A stretch of 64,000 nt of DNA from J005 sp964613235 (GCA_964613235.1 CAZTGM010000001.1:1-64000), one strand, 5' to 3'. Positions 18,489 through 28,053 are shown, numbered from the stretch's first letter. Program-made: numbers and translations. Notes: a model not told the origin generated them from the sequence alone.

Positions 18489-19947
18489 CGGATGATGGTT
18501 GCCGGTGCACTCCGGAAGGTGACGTCAGGTCAAACGCAAGCGCCACCGCATGTTCAATATTCTTCAGCACACCCTTGTCCACGGGCCGAAGCATGCCACA
18601 TTCCATCGGCTCACTCACACCTTTAATCATGCGCTCACCGATTGAGTCGAATGCAAAGCCACCCTTCAGCACCTGAAAGGTCTTGCGTGGCAGCATCACC
18701 TGCCCGCCATCACCCAGTGCCGTCATTCTTGAAGCGACATTCACTGAATCGCCGATGACAGTATATTGCAGGCGTGCCACAGCGCCGATATTACCGACGA
18801 TGACCTGCCCCATATTCAGCCCCACCCTGAATGTGATCGTCTTGCCGTCCGGCCGGGGAATCGCCAGCCGCTTGCATGCCTCCACAACGGCCAGAGCCGC
18901 TTTCGCCGCATGCTGGGCATGATTGGGGTCCTCATTGGGATGATTGAACACGGCCATCACCGCATCACCAATATATTTGTCCACATGTCCACCATAATAA
19001 TCGATGATGCGGTGAAATATCTCGAAATGGCGATTCAGCACTTCAATGACATGTTCGGTTTCCGTCGCCTCCGAAAACGAGGTAAAGCCCACCATATCGG
19101 CAAAAAGAATCGTGGCATCATGACGGAAGCCCTCGACCTTGAACTGACCGCTGCTGAACACCTCGGACACCAGCTTTGGATTCAGGTAGCGACCAAACAC
19201 ACCCCGCATCTCCTCCTTGTGTGCCAGTTCGCGTACCATGGCATTGAATTGTCGGGTTGCATCGGAAATCTCGTTGTTGCCACTGACGGCCAGCTGCACC
19301 GTGTAATCACCCTGCGCCACCTTTTCCGCCGCCTCCGCCAGACGTTCAAGCGGCTGACTCATACGGCCTGCCAGCCAGAATACCAGTACGCCGGCAAACA
19401 GCACCACCACGCCGGCCGCCATAGAAATGCGACTGACCAGTGTGCCGGCAAGCTCCCGCCATTTTTCTTCCGAAAAACGAACGGCCACAGAACCGATCTG
19501 CGTATCGGCATAGGTGATCTGCTTGCCATACCACAGGCTGTCCATAGGCAACTTGATCACACCTTTCCCTTTCATGGCGGACAGGTCGGGCTTTTCTTTC
19601 ACGGTTCCGTGTTTGGCAAAGTCCTCATATTTTCCATCGGGCAATCGCAGGCGTATGGCCATCACCGTTGGCACCTTGTCGAGAAAACTTTTCACGATCA
19701 GATCCGTTTCCGCACTGCTGGCCAATAAGGGGATTTTCAATTCATCGGCCAGACGATCAACCTGAACCTCCGCCTGCGCGGCCTGACTGGCCAGCCAGGC
19801 ATTGCGTTCCATATCCAGAATGATCAGCAACAGCACCAGCACGGCTGCAACCACCGCGCCGCCGACCAGCATCGTCCAGTGCCAGCGAATGGGCATGCGC
19901 GGCGATGACGCAGTCGTTACCTGCTCCTGCTGACGATAATCGTTCAT
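18478..19947 (-). CDS. membrane-bound class III adenylate/guanylate cyclase with HAMP domain
   Basis: 489 residues from ATG 19947; an in-frame GTG at 19965 has a better-placed GAG and is an alternative start. Layout: a TM helix near residues 20-45, a periplasmic sensor of about 120 residues, a second TM (VVLFAGVLVFWLAG), a HAMP linker, then the cyclase domain. The two metal aspartates are in FADMVGFTSFS and KYIGDAVMAVF. The motif YTVIGDSVNVASRM has Thr where class IIIa enzymes have Asp, as in class IIIb cyclases; cAMP is therefore the likely product (inference). It overlaps a lipoprotein gene downstream. Confidence 0.85.
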   Translation of the reverse strand: MNDYRQQEQVTTASSPRMPIRWHWTMLVGGAVVAAVLVLLLIILDMERNAWLASQAAQAEVQVDRLADELKIPLLASSAETDLIVKSFLDKVPTVMAIRLRLPDGKYEDFAKHGTVKEKPDLSAMKGKGVIKLPMDSLWYGKQITYADTQIGSVAVRFSEEKWRELAGTLVSRISMAAGVVVLFAGVLVFWLAGRMSQPLERLAEAAEKVAQGDYTVQLAVSGNNEISDATRQFNAMVRELAHKEEMRGVFGRYLNPKLVSEVFSSGQFKVEGFRHDATILFADMVGFTSFSEATETEHVIEVLNRHFEIFHRIIDYYGGHVDKYIGDAVMAVFNHPNEDPNHAQHAAKAALAVVEACKRLAIPRPDGKTITFRVGLNMGQVIVGNIGAVARLQYTVIGDSVNVASRMTALGDGGQVMLPRKTFQVLKGGFAFDSIGERMIKGVSEPMECGMLRPVDKGVLKNIEHAVALAFDLTSPSGVHRQPSSDDA

Positions 19948-20078
19948 GGCTTGATCGTGACTCACGGCTTGCCACTCTAGCCAATAGCACGCGCGGAGCA
20001 ATGTGCACATACTCGCCTGAAACAGCGTTTATTTATCCTCACCGACTGCTAACATGCAGGCTTTATCGGAGAAATCAT

Positions 20079-20357
20079 ATGACACTGACATCTGCGCAGA
20101 GAAAAGCACTGAAAGCGCGAGCGCATCATCTTAAACCCGTCGTTCGCGTCGGACAGAAAGGCATTTCCGAGAATCTGCTGGCGGAAACTGAACTGGCACT
20201 GGCCACACACGAACTGATCAAGGTGCATATTGCCCGTGACGATAAAGACGAACGTCAGGCTATCGCCGAGCAATTGGCCGAACATTGCCAGGTCGAAGTC
20301 GTCAACCATATCGGCAAAATAGCCATCCTCTACCGTGCCGGAGAAAAACAGGCTTGA
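20079..20357 (+). CDS. yhbY: YhbY/CRS1-family RNA-binding protein
   Basis: 92 residues from ATG 20079 with GGAG 8 nt upstream; an in-frame extension upstream is only the antisense of the cyclase gene. It is a single CRM domain, starting LTSAQRKALKARAHHLKP and containing the signature VRVGQKGIS and HELIKVHI. YhbY binds pre-50S ribosomal particles and helps assemble the large subunit. It overlaps bolA by 4 bp. Confidence 0.93.
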   Translation: MTLTSAQRKALKARAHHLKPVVRVGQKGISENLLAETELALATHELIKVHIARDDKDERQAIAEQLAEHCQVEVVNHIGKIAILYRAGEKQA

Positions 20358-20626
20358 GTACCGCACAACGCATACGGGAACGCCTGCTGCAGTCACTGCC
20401 GGATGCAGATATTAAAATTATCGACGAATCCCATCTGCATGCCGGCCATGCCGGCTCACGCGACCATGGCGGCGGACATTTCCGTTTGCATATCGTTTCT
20501 GCGGCCTTTGCCAATAAAAACCGTATTCAGCGTCATCAGCAGATTCATGCCATATTGCAGGATCTGTTCAAAACGGATATCCATGCACTCAGCATCGACG
20601 CCAAAGCACCCGCCGGACATAACTGA
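20354..20626 (+). CDS. bolA: BolA/IbaG-family protein
   Basis: 90 residues starting at TTG 20354, which overlaps the yhbY stop as TTGA and has GGAG 9 nt upstream. The fold signature is present: an N-terminal helix (AQRIRERLLQSL), DESHLHAGH with the histidine used for Fe-S coordination with monothiol glutaredoxins, then HFRLHIVSAAF and a C-terminal segment ending IHALSIDAKAP. BolA proteins take part in Fe-S cluster trafficking and stress responses. Whether it is BolA or IbaG is not resolved from sequence. Confidence 0.88.
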   Translation: MSTAQRIRERLLQSLPDADIKIIDESHLHAGHAGSRDHGGGHFRLHIVSAAFANKNRIQRHQQIHAILQDLFKTDIHALSIDAKAPAGHN

Positions 20627-20649
20627 GATGCAGTGTCCTGAGCATTAGC

Positions 20650-22002
20650 ATGGCGCTGCCCCCACTCAAACAAAAAATCCGGCAATGGCTGGATATGGAT
20701 ATTGCCGATATTGCCAGCCTGCCGGCCATAGCACGTCATGGCGTACATTTGCTGCGTTTCAGCTTCCGTGTGGCACACCGTTTTATTGCTGACCAGTGCA
20801 TTCAGCGCGCATCTGCCCTGGCCTACGCCACGCTGCTGGCCATTGTGCCGCTGGTCGCCCTCGGCTTTTCGGTGTTTGCCAGTTTTCAGGCATTTGACAA
20901 ACTGGCGGCAAAAATGCGCAGCGCCATGCTTGAATACCTGCTGCCGACCAGCCAGCAGGCTGTAGAAAGTTATCTGGGAAGCATTGCCGACAAAACCACT
21001 GCATTGTCGGTCTTTGGCATTATCGGCCTGTTGTTTACGGTCACGGCTCTGCTTAATACCATGGAAGAGGCATTCAATGATATCTGGCGCATTACCCGTG
21101 CGCGCCCCTGGTTCTCAAAATTCATTATATTCTGGTCCACGCTGACACTGGCTCCCATCCTCATCGCCGCATCCATCACCGTCACTTCCTATTTTGCCGC
21201 CCTGCCCGTACTGGAACACGTGGCCCGCGGTGCCAACATCATCAGCCATACGCCCTTTGTGCTGCCATGGCTGATGACCTCCATCGCCATGACTCTGATG
21301 TACATGGTGCTGCCCAACACCTCAGTACCGATACGCTATGCAATCATTGGCGGCCTGGTTGCCGGCGCATTGTTTGAAGCATCGAAGCTGGGATTTACCT
21401 TCTATATCACTGATGTCGCCAATTATGAGAAAGTTTACGGCGCTTTATCCACGCTGCCGATTTTCCTGATCTGGCTCTACTTATGCTGGGTCATCGTTCT
21501 GCTTGGCTCGGAGGTCGCTTTCTGCCTGCAGCATCCTGAACAGTCACACCGCCATAAAAGCCAGTTTATGCAACCCGGCATCAAACAGTTCTATGCGCAT
21601 CTGATTCTGCTACGCGCAGCACAGGCGCTGGAGCAGGGCCACACGCTGAACATGCAACAACTGATCGATGAAACGAATGTTCCGGACAATATCCTGCAGG
21701 AATGGCTTGATGAGCTGACCGAACACGGCCTGCTGCATCCTACCGGTGGCCAGCATGGCAATGCCTCGTGGGTACCCGGCCGGGATGCGCATCAGCTGAC
21801 ACTGGAAGACATTCATAACGCACTTAACGAACAGACCATGTTCGTGCCCGATGCATGGAAAGACACGCCGATCGGTCGCACATTGCAGGGTCTTGCTTTC
21901 CGTATGCGTCGGGAGCAAGGACAAATCCTGGGCAGGATGAGCATGCATGATCTTCTGCACAAGGAAAAGGAATATTACAATGCAGAGGCAACGGACCAAT
22001 GA
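20650..22002 (+). CDS. YihY/BrkB-family inner membrane protein with C-terminal helix-turn-helix-like region
   Basis: 450 residues. The first 300 hold about six membrane helices with the family signature RASALAYATLLAIVPL near residue 55 and FNDIWRITRARPW. From about residue 310 the protein is soluble; MQQLIDETNVPDNILQEWLDELTEHGLL resembles a winged-helix DNA- or protein-binding module, as in the longer members formerly mis-annotated as RNase BN. Function is not established; a role in envelope or transport is assumed. It is coupled to the next gene through ATGA. Confidence 0.85.
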   Translation: MALPPLKQKIRQWLDMDIADIASLPAIARHGVHLLRFSFRVAHRFIADQCIQRASALAYATLLAIVPLVALGFSVFASFQAFDKLAAKMRSAMLEYLLPTSQQAVESYLGSIADKTTALSVFGIIGLLFTVTALLNTMEEAFNDIWRITRARPWFSKFIIFWSTLTLAPILIAASITVTSYFAALPVLEHVARGANIISHTPFVLPWLMTSIAMTLMYMVLPNTSVPIRYAIIGGLVAGALFEASKLGFTFYITDVANYEKVYGALSTLPIFLIWLYLCWVIVLLGSEVAFCLQHPEQSHRHKSQFMQPGIKQFYAHLILLRAAQALEQGHTLNMQQLIDETNVPDNILQEWLDELTEHGLLHPTGGQHGNASWVPGRDAHQLTLEDIHNALNEQTMFVPDAWKDTPIGRTLQGLAFRMRREQGQILGRMSMHDLLHKEKEYYNAEATDQ

Positions 22003-23129
22003 GCCGGCACGCACGCCTGCTCATTGCCGACTCCGAACACCATGCAGACATGCTGTATGTCTCGGGCATGTTTGTTCCCGACCCTTTCATTGCCATCGAA
22101 ATCGATGGCCGCTGGCATGGACTGCTGTCTTCGCTGGAGGTCGATCGTGCCAAAAAACGTTCACGCTTTGCCGCCGTGCATCTGGACAGCGTCTGGCATC
22201 AAAAAGCCGGTGAATATGCTTGGCAGCCGGGCCTTGCCGCCTGTGCAGGCGCGTTTCTCAAGGCACATGGTATCCGCAATATCGTCGTTCCCGGTGATTT
22301 CCCGCTCTATTTTGCCGAACAATTGCGGCAATGGGGATTTGGCGTTTCACCGGAGCAATCGATGTTCCCCGAGCGGGCCGTCAAAACGGCATGGGAAATC
22401 CGACAATTGGCCCGCGCCGAGCGGCTAACCCGCAACAGCATGCAACAGGCCTATGAATTCCTAGCCGCCTGTTCCATTGACGAACGTCGTTTCCTGACTC
22501 ACCCGGACTGCCGCGGTCGTGTCAAAGCCAGCGATGTACGCAGGGTTATCGAAACCTATCTGGTGGCACAGGGCAGCATGCCGGCGCACACCATTGTTGC
22601 CTGCGGACGGCAGGGTGCCGATCCGCACAATACCGGCAGCGGCTATATGCGCAGCGAACAACCGATCATTATCGATATTTTCCCGCGCCTGCTGGATTCC
22701 GGCTACTGGGGCGATATGACGCGTACCTTCGTCAAGGGCAAGGTAAATGTCGAATTGCGTCGCATGTACCAGACCGTTCGCAACGGCCAGACCATCGGCC
22801 TGGAGATGGTGGCCAGCGGCGTCAATGCCCGCCATATCCATGAACGCATTATGCAATATTTCGAACAGTCCGGGTTCCCCACGGGTACCCGACGCGGACG
22901 GCAAATCGGTTTTTTCCATGGTACCGGCCACGGTGTCGGCCTGGAAATCCATGAAGCACCGCGTGTATCACGCTTCGATCAGGTGCTGCAGAGCGGCCAT
23001 GTCATCACCATTGAGCCGGGCCTGTACTACCCGCAGATCGGCGGCATCCGTCTGGAAGATCTTGTCGTCGTTACTGACGACGGGCACCGCAATCTGACCC
23101 GTTACCCTTGCCGCATGGAGATTGAATAA
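21999..23129 (+). CDS. Xaa-Pro aminopeptidase-like M24 metallopeptidase
   Basis: 376 residues: a creatinase-like N-terminal domain (to about 130) and a pita-bread catalytic domain. The dinuclear metal ligands are all visible: aspartates in IIIDIFP and YWGDMTRTF, the histidine in HGTGHGVGLEIHE, and glutamates in TIEPGLYYP and GGIRLEDLV. It should release N-terminal residues preceding proline. Length fits the short PepQ/PepP-like bacterial forms. Its ATG overlaps the upstream TGA. Confidence 0.9.
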   Translation: MSRHARLLIADSEHHADMLYVSGMFVPDPFIAIEIDGRWHGLLSSLEVDRAKKRSRFAAVHLDSVWHQKAGEYAWQPGLAACAGAFLKAHGIRNIVVPGDFPLYFAEQLRQWGFGVSPEQSMFPERAVKTAWEIRQLARAERLTRNSMQQAYEFLAACSIDERRFLTHPDCRGRVKASDVRRVIETYLVAQGSMPAHTIVACGRQGADPHNTGSGYMRSEQPIIIDIFPRLLDSGYWGDMTRTFVKGKVNVELRRMYQTVRNGQTIGLEMVASGVNARHIHERIMQYFEQSGFPTGTRRGRQIGFFHGTGHGVGLEIHEAPRVSRFDQVLQSGHVITIEPGLYYPQIGGIRLEDLVVVTDDGHRNLTRYPCRMEIE

Positions 23130-23135
23130 GCGCGT

Positions 23136-24038
23136 CTATTTAAGCATCTTCGTGCCGCCCAGCCGCCACAGCACGATGCCTCCGGGCAAAGCCGCCAGCA
23201 ACAGCACCAACAACCATAACACTGCCATGGCGGCAGCAGCCTCGGCACTGCCGCCAAAATACACGGCCAGCCCGACATAACCGGCTTCGCGCACCCCCAG
23301 ACCATTGAGCGAGATCGGCAGCGCCGAGGCCAGCGCAACCAGGCAAACGATAATCGCATAGGCCGGCCAGGAAAGCTGCAAGCCCACAGCCATGCCGAGC
23401 AAAACATGTGCGGCAATCACCAGCAACTGAAAGATGATCGACACCGGCAGACTGAGCAGCCAGGCCCGCTGAAACACACCGCCCGTCAAAGGCAGAGTCT
23501 TCCAGCCGGATAACTTCTCCGGCAACGGCAGGCGGGTAAACCACGGCCACCACAGCGGCTGACTGAGCATCAACAGCCAAAGCAGCAGCACACCCGCCAG
23601 CCAGCCATAGGTCCACACAGCCGGTAATGTCACCATGAACATGGCCACGGCCACGATACTGACCAGCCCCACGACGCCATTGAGGCGTTCCAGCACCACA
23701 CTGGCTGCCGCCGGCCAGCCAGCATGCTCCCGTCCGCGTGCCAGCAAATAGCCGCGCGCCACATCGCCACCGATAATCGACGGCAAAAACAGGCTCAGAA
23801 ACATACCCAGAAAATACAGGCGGATTTTTCGCCCTGTTTGCACGGCCAGCCCCAGCCCCCGCGCCAGCCAGGCCCAGCGCAAGGCGGATAGCACCTGCCC
23901 GAACACCAACAGCAGACAGGCAGCGACCACCCACCATGGGTTCACCCGCGCCAGTTGCATGCCGATCGCATGCAGGTCCAGCATCCATAGCAGCCCGGCA
24001 AGCACAGCCAGCGACAGGACAATTTTCAACCAGGCCAT
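23136..24038 (-). CDS. flippase-like (UPF0104/AglD-type) multi-pass membrane protein
   Basis: 300 residues with about eight hydrophobic helices. The RWAWLARGLG and FLPSIIGGDVARGYLL motifs are characteristic of the lysylphosphatidylglycerol synthase transmembrane / UPF0104 family, whose members are linked to lipid-linked sugar metabolism. It is the last gene after a GT2 and a GT39-type transferase on the same strand, so it may move or anchor a glycolipid in that pathway (inference). Confidence 0.75.
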   Translation of the reverse strand: MAWLKIVLSLAVLAGLLWMLDLHAIGMQLARVNPWWVVAACLLLVFGQVLSALRWAWLARGLGLAVQTGRKIRLYFLGMFLSLFLPSIIGGDVARGYLLARGREHAGWPAAASVVLERLNGVVGLVSIVAVAMFMVTLPAVWTYGWLAGVLLLWLLMLSQPLWWPWFTRLPLPEKLSGWKTLPLTGGVFQRAWLLSLPVSIIFQLLVIAAHVLLGMAVGLQLSWPAYAIIVCLVALASALPISLNGLGVREAGYVGLAVYFGGSAEAAAAMAVLWLLVLLLAALPGGIVLWRLGGTKMLK

Positions 24039-24059
24039 ATCAGCCCTGCCAGGCTGCCG

Positions 24060-25010
24060 TTACCAGCCGATCGTACGTCGGATTTTGTAATGCCGGCGAC
24101 CCGTCGATTCGTAATAGATGCGTGCCTGCATTTCCAGAATCAGGCCAATGCCGAACAGCAAAATTCCCGCCAGAATCAGCAGCGAACCCAGTTGCAACAT
24201 CGGGCGCCCCGACAAAGCAGCACCGAACAGTATTTTATCCAGCGACAGCCAGATATCGATAAACAGACCTGTGGCCAGACTGACCAGCCCGACCGAACCA
24301 AACAATTGCAACGGCCGATCGGTAAAACGCTGGAAAAACAGTACCAGCAGCAAATCCACGAGTACGCGAATCGTACGACCGATACCGTACTTGCTTTCGC
24401 CGAACTGGCGTGAACGATGGCTGACCACCTCCTCGCCGATGCGCGCACCATACAAGTCCGCCAGCGCCGGCAAGAAACGATGCTGTTCGCCGTACAGGCG
24501 CAGGTTTTTGGCCACATCAGCACGCATCAGCTTCATCGGACAACCGTAATCATGCATATAGACCTTCGTGGAACGGCGAATCAGCGCATTGGCGACTTTC
24601 GACGGCAGATTACGCGACAGGCTGGCGTCCTTGCGGTGCTTGCGCCAACCATTCACCATATCCAGATCATCCTTCTGCAAACGCTCCAGCAAGCGGGGGA
24701 TATCTCCGGGATCGGTCTGCAGATCACCATCCATGTACACGATAAATTCGCCACGCGCAGCCTCAAAGCCGGCGCTCATGGCTGCGGTCTGACCGAAATT
24801 GCGCCGAAACTGAATGCCACGCACACGCGGATGGGTGGCCACCTGCTCCTCGATGACCGCAAACGTACGATCATCGGAACCATCATCGACCAGAATCAGT
24901 TCGTAATCATAATCCGCCAGCTTCTCAGTCACTTCCGCCACCAGCGGTGGCACGCTCTCTTCTTCACGAAACAACGGTACAACAATGGAAATCAATGGTT
25001 GATCGGCCAA
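24060..25010 (-). CDS. membrane-anchored family 2 glycosyltransferase (dolichol-phosphate/ArnC type)
   Basis: 316 residues from TTG 25010, chosen because GGAGGGG lies 5-7 nt upstream; an ATG at 25052 without a ribosome-binding site is the alternative. The catalytic core starts ISIVVPLFREEE, with LILVDDGSDD and the DxD-containing YMDGDLQTDPGD. Two C-terminal TM helices (about 230-290) match ArnC/DPM-like enzymes that load a sugar onto a polyprenyl phosphate. It overlaps the upstream GT39 gene, likely the acceptor-side transferase of the same pathway. Confidence 0.88.
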   Translation of the reverse strand: MADQPLISIVVPLFREEESVPPLVAEVTEKLADYDYELILVDDGSDDRTFAVIEEQVATHPRVRGIQFRRNFGQTAAMSAGFEAARGEFIVYMDGDLQTDPGDIPRLLERLQKDDLDMVNGWRKHRKDASLSRNLPSKVANALIRRSTKVYMHDYGCPMKLMRADVAKNLRLYGEQHRFLPALADLYGARIGEEVVSHRSRQFGESKYGIGRTIRVLVDLLLVLFFQRFTDRPLQLFGSVGLVSLATGLFIDIWLSLDKILFGAALSGRPMLQLGSLLILAGILLFGIGLILEMQARIYYESTGRRHYKIRRTIGW

Positions 25011-26632
25011 GCTATCCCCTCCACCGGCTGCAGACTCACAAGCACCAGCCATTTTCTTGCGTACAAACCATACACCCGCTTGTGAATAATCAAATATGCC
25101 ATGATCTTCTGCGGCAATGCAACCAGCTCCTGTTGCGGCAAAACCATGGCCTTGCCCGCCAGCAACCAGTCGGCAATGGCCGCCTGGTCCGCCAGAACCG
25201 GCAGGCGTCCGCCATGGTAAAACAGTAATGATGGCTGGAAATAATTGTATGTAGCCAGGGCATCATCATCAAAACCGGCTACCGTGGCCGCCTCTGCCAG
25301 CTCAGGCGCCACCTTGTGCGCATCGATATGCGGCAGGCTCCACAGGGTCAGACTCAGTACAAACACGGCCATGGCCGCAGACAAACTCAGCCAGAGATGG
25401 AATCGCTGACGCCAGAGCAACAGCAATACCGCCAGGACAACCGCCCCTATACCCAGCAGATATGTCCATTCGCCCGGCCACATGCGATCAATGGCAATAC
25501 CACCACCAAGCACAATCGCCAGCGCCAATACCAGCGCCGTTACCACGACAATCTGCCTGGCCCGCTGCCTTTGCCCGTCCGAGGCTCCACGCCACCACAG
25601 GGCCATCAGCATCGCTCCAGGCACGAATGCCGGCAGCAGATAATTGGGAAGCTGGGTGCGGGCAATACTGAAAAACACGATATACACACCAATCCATACC
25701 AGCAAAAACAGGCGTACAGGCTGATCCCGCAATGCCTTCAGGCGCCAGGCTCCCGCCAGCAATGCCATGCCCATCAGCCCGCTCCACGGAAACCAGCCAA
25801 GCAGGTAGGTCAGGACATAATAACCCGGAAAACCGTGGTGCCCCTGCAACGCACCGGTAAACCGATCAATATTGTGATGCAGCAAAAAACCGCGCAGCCA
25901 GTCACCGTCCGTCAGCACGCCAACGGTGATATACCATGGCAGCGCGATCAGCATGACAATCAGGGTGCCACGCCAGACATAAAACCGTCGCCAGTCCTGC
26001 CAGCGACCGGCCAGCAACAGAAATGCACCCAGCACCATGGCCGGCATGACCACGGCCACAGGCCCCTTGGCCAGCACCCCCAGCCCCAGCGCGATATAGG
26101 CCATGATCAGCAAACCCGGCATCGTCGGGCCTTGCTGCTGTCGCCAGCGCTGGTCATGCAACAGAAATGCCGGCAGGGCAAAGCCCAGACTCAGCATCAG
26201 CAACGGATCGGGCACACAGGCGCGGGCAATCAGGATAATATGCAGGCTGCTGGCCAGCAGCAGGCCAGCCAGCAGGCCCGTGGATCGATCCGTCAGGCGA
26301 CGTGTCATCTCAAACACCACCCATACCAGCAGGGTAATGGCCATGGCCGATGGCAGACGTGCCGTCCATTCATTAATCCCGAACAGGCTGTATAACGGCA
26401 TCAGAAGCCAATAAATCAGAATCGGTTTGTCATAACGCAGGTCACCGTTGAACATCGGCACCCACCAGTTACCGGCAAGCAACATTTCGCGTGCACACAC
26501 GGCATTATTGGGCTCATCAACATCCCACAGCGAATGTCCGCCCAGCCCGACTACGAAATTGACCGCACACAGCAGCAGCAAGAACAGAACGCCATAGCGT
26601 TCAAACCATGCCGGAAACCCTTCAGCTTTCAT
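24992..26632 (-). CDS. ArnT/PMT-like (GT39/GT83) polyprenyl-phosphate sugar transferase
   Basis: 546 residues, about 12 TM helices. The first extracytoplasmic loop carries LWDVDEPNNAVCAREML, with the acidic pair that is catalytic in ArnT and protein mannosyltransferases, and the RYDKPILIYWL motif follows. It should transfer a sugar from polyprenyl phosphate onto lipid A or another periplasmic acceptor. The adjacent GT2 could make the donor. True arn genes such as arnA or arnB are absent here, so the sugar need not be aminoarabinose. Confidence 0.85.
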   Translation of the reverse strand: MKAEGFPAWFERYGVLFLLLLCAVNFVVGLGGHSLWDVDEPNNAVCAREMLLAGNWWVPMFNGDLRYDKPILIYWLLMPLYSLFGINEWTARLPSAMAITLLVWVVFEMTRRLTDRSTGLLAGLLLASSLHIILIARACVPDPLLMLSLGFALPAFLLHDQRWRQQQGPTMPGLLIMAYIALGLGVLAKGPVAVVMPAMVLGAFLLLAGRWQDWRRFYVWRGTLIVMLIALPWYITVGVLTDGDWLRGFLLHHNIDRFTGALQGHHGFPGYYVLTYLLGWFPWSGLMGMALLAGAWRLKALRDQPVRLFLLVWIGVYIVFFSIARTQLPNYLLPAFVPGAMLMALWWRGASDGQRQRARQIVVVTALVLALAIVLGGGIAIDRMWPGEWTYLLGIGAVVLAVLLLLWRQRFHLWLSLSAAMAVFVLSLTLWSLPHIDAHKVAPELAEAATVAGFDDDALATYNYFQPSLLFYHGGRLPVLADQAAIADWLLAGKAMVLPQQELVALPQKIMAYLIIHKRVYGLYARKWLVLVSLQPVEGIAWPINH

Positions 26633-26936
26633 CGAGCATGCTCCGCAGACCTTGCTTTAGCCTGGCGTGGTCACCGCGGATAAACAAACGCTTGCGCCGC
26701 GATGTCTGGCCGGAAGCCAGACTTACATCCGCTTTCGCCACGTCCAGCGCATCAGCAAAAACGCGCATGATGGCGGCATTGGCCCGCCCGTCCTGGGCTA
26801 CCTCTCGAATGGCCACCTTGATCGCATCACCATGCATGCCGTGTATCATCGCCTTGCGTGCTCCCGGCTGGGCATGCACCCACACATACACGCCATCCGC
26901 CGCCTCACAGATGGCAGCAGCAATATCGTCGGACAC
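26622..26936 (-). CDS. yggU: YggU-family protein (DUF167)
   Basis: 104 residues from GTG 26936. It has the DUF167 signature: VWVHAQPGARK, GDAIKVAIREVAQDGRANAAIMRVFAD split around residue 50, then the RRKRLFIRG strand. Function is unknown; it is often found with yggT, proC and yggS as here. The stop overlaps the start of the GT39 gene. Confidence 0.88.
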   Translation of the reverse strand: MSDDIAAAICEAADGVYVWVHAQPGARKAMIHGMHGDAIKVAIREVAQDGRANAAIMRVFADALDVAKADVSLASGQTSRRKRLFIRGDHARLKQGLRSMLDES

Positions 26937-26941
26937 GGCGT

Positions 26942-27247
26942 TTAGCCACCCTGCAGCAGGCGGATGGCCATCGTATGCAGCGTGGCAACCAGAAAGTCAT
27001 CCAGAAAAATGATGCCCAGCAATACCAGCATCGGCGAGAAATCAATGCCGGAAAACGTCGGCAGACGACGCCGAATCGGATACAGCACCGGCTCTGATAA
27101 CTGGATGATCACGCGCACAATCGGATTATACGGGTCCGGTGAAACCCAGGACAGAATGGCCCGCGCAATAATCACAATCATCAGCATGACCAGCACGATA
27201 TGCAGCAATTCAGCCACGGCCTGCAGAAAATAACCGATGATAAACAT
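26942..27247 (-). CDS. yggT: YggT-family membrane protein
   Basis: 101 residues from ATG 27247, just after the proC stop; the frame extends upstream into proC without homology and is rejected. One N-terminal and one C-terminal hydrophobic pair flank the family motif ILSWVSPDPYNPIVR and PVLYPIRRRLP. Members are linked to osmotic tolerance and, in phototrophs, to chloroplast division-like roles; the precise function is unknown. Confidence 0.9.
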   Translation of the reverse strand: MFIIGYFLQAVAELLHIVLVMLMIVIIARAILSWVSPDPYNPIVRVIIQLSEPVLYPIRRRLPTFSGIDFSPMLVLLGIIFLDDFLVATLHTMAIRLLQGG

Positions 27248-27248
27248 C

Positions 27249-28049
27249 TCAGCGTCCCAGTTCGGCCGAACGTCGTGCTGCCGCCGCCACAGCATTACGC
27301 ACAGCCTCCGGCAAGCCTTCCTCGAACATGACATCCAGCGCCGCTTGTGTCGTCCCGCCGGGACTGGTCACCTGTTGACGAAGCTCCGAAGATGACCGAC
27401 CACTCTCTACCAGCATCTTACCGGCTCCCAGCGCAGTATGGTTGGCCAGCTTGGCCGCAACTTCAGGCGCAAGGCCCAGTGTCTGGCCGGCCCCCTGAAT
27501 CAGTTCGGCCAGCAGAAAAAAGTAGGCAGGCCCGCTGCCGGAGACGGCTGTCACAGCATGCAGGTCCTTTTCGCGCTGCACCCACAAGGTCTGGCCGCAG
27601 GCGCGCAACAGATATTCGGCTCGCTGCTGATGTTTGCCTTCCTGCTCGCTGAACAATGCGGAAATACCTGCCCCGACTAGCGCCGGTGTATTGGGCATGA
27701 CGCGCACCAGTTGTACCTGTTCGCCTGCCATATCACGCAATTGCGTCATCGTTACCCCGGCCACAATACTGACCAGCGTTTGTCCTGCACCAAACATGCC
27801 GCTGAAATCATTGAGTGCTGCTTTCACCTGTTGCGGCTTGACGGCCAGTACCACCATCGCCGCGCCGGCAACCTCTTGACGATCCCGGCAGGTTTGCACG
27901 CCGTATTTGTCAGCCAGCAGTTGCAACCGTTCTGCCTGGGGATCGGCCACGCAAATCCTGTTTGCTGCATGCCCCGAACGAACCAGACCGGCAATAATGG
28001 CCTCCGCCATATTACCACCGCCAATAAACGATATTTTCAGCTCTTTCAT
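27249..28049 (-). CDS. proC: pyrroline-5-carboxylate reductase
   Basis: 266 residues. The Rossmann loop is FIGGGNMAEAIIAGL at the N-terminus, and the family signature lies in the C-terminal dimerisation domain (QVTSPGGTTQAAL, about 230-242). It performs the last step of proline synthesis with NAD(P)H. It sits between yggS and yggT, the standard neighbourhood. Confidence 0.97.
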   Translation of the reverse strand: MKELKISFIGGGNMAEAIIAGLVRSGHAANRICVADPQAERLQLLADKYGVQTCRDRQEVAGAAMVVLAVKPQQVKAALNDFSGMFGAGQTLVSIVAGVTMTQLRDMAGEQVQLVRVMPNTPALVGAGISALFSEQEGKHQQRAEYLLRACGQTLWVQREKDLHAVTAVSGSGPAYFFLLAELIQGAGQTLGLAPEVAAKLANHTALGAGKMLVESGRSSSELRQQVTSPGGTTQAALDVMFEEGLPEAVRNAVAAAARRSAELGR

Positions 28050-28053
28050 GAAC

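Noticed and set aside
25316..26395. 359-codon Gln/His/Arg-rich frame opposite the GT39 transferase
   Set aside because: The composition is the mirror of a hydrophobic leucine-rich membrane protein; not a real gene.
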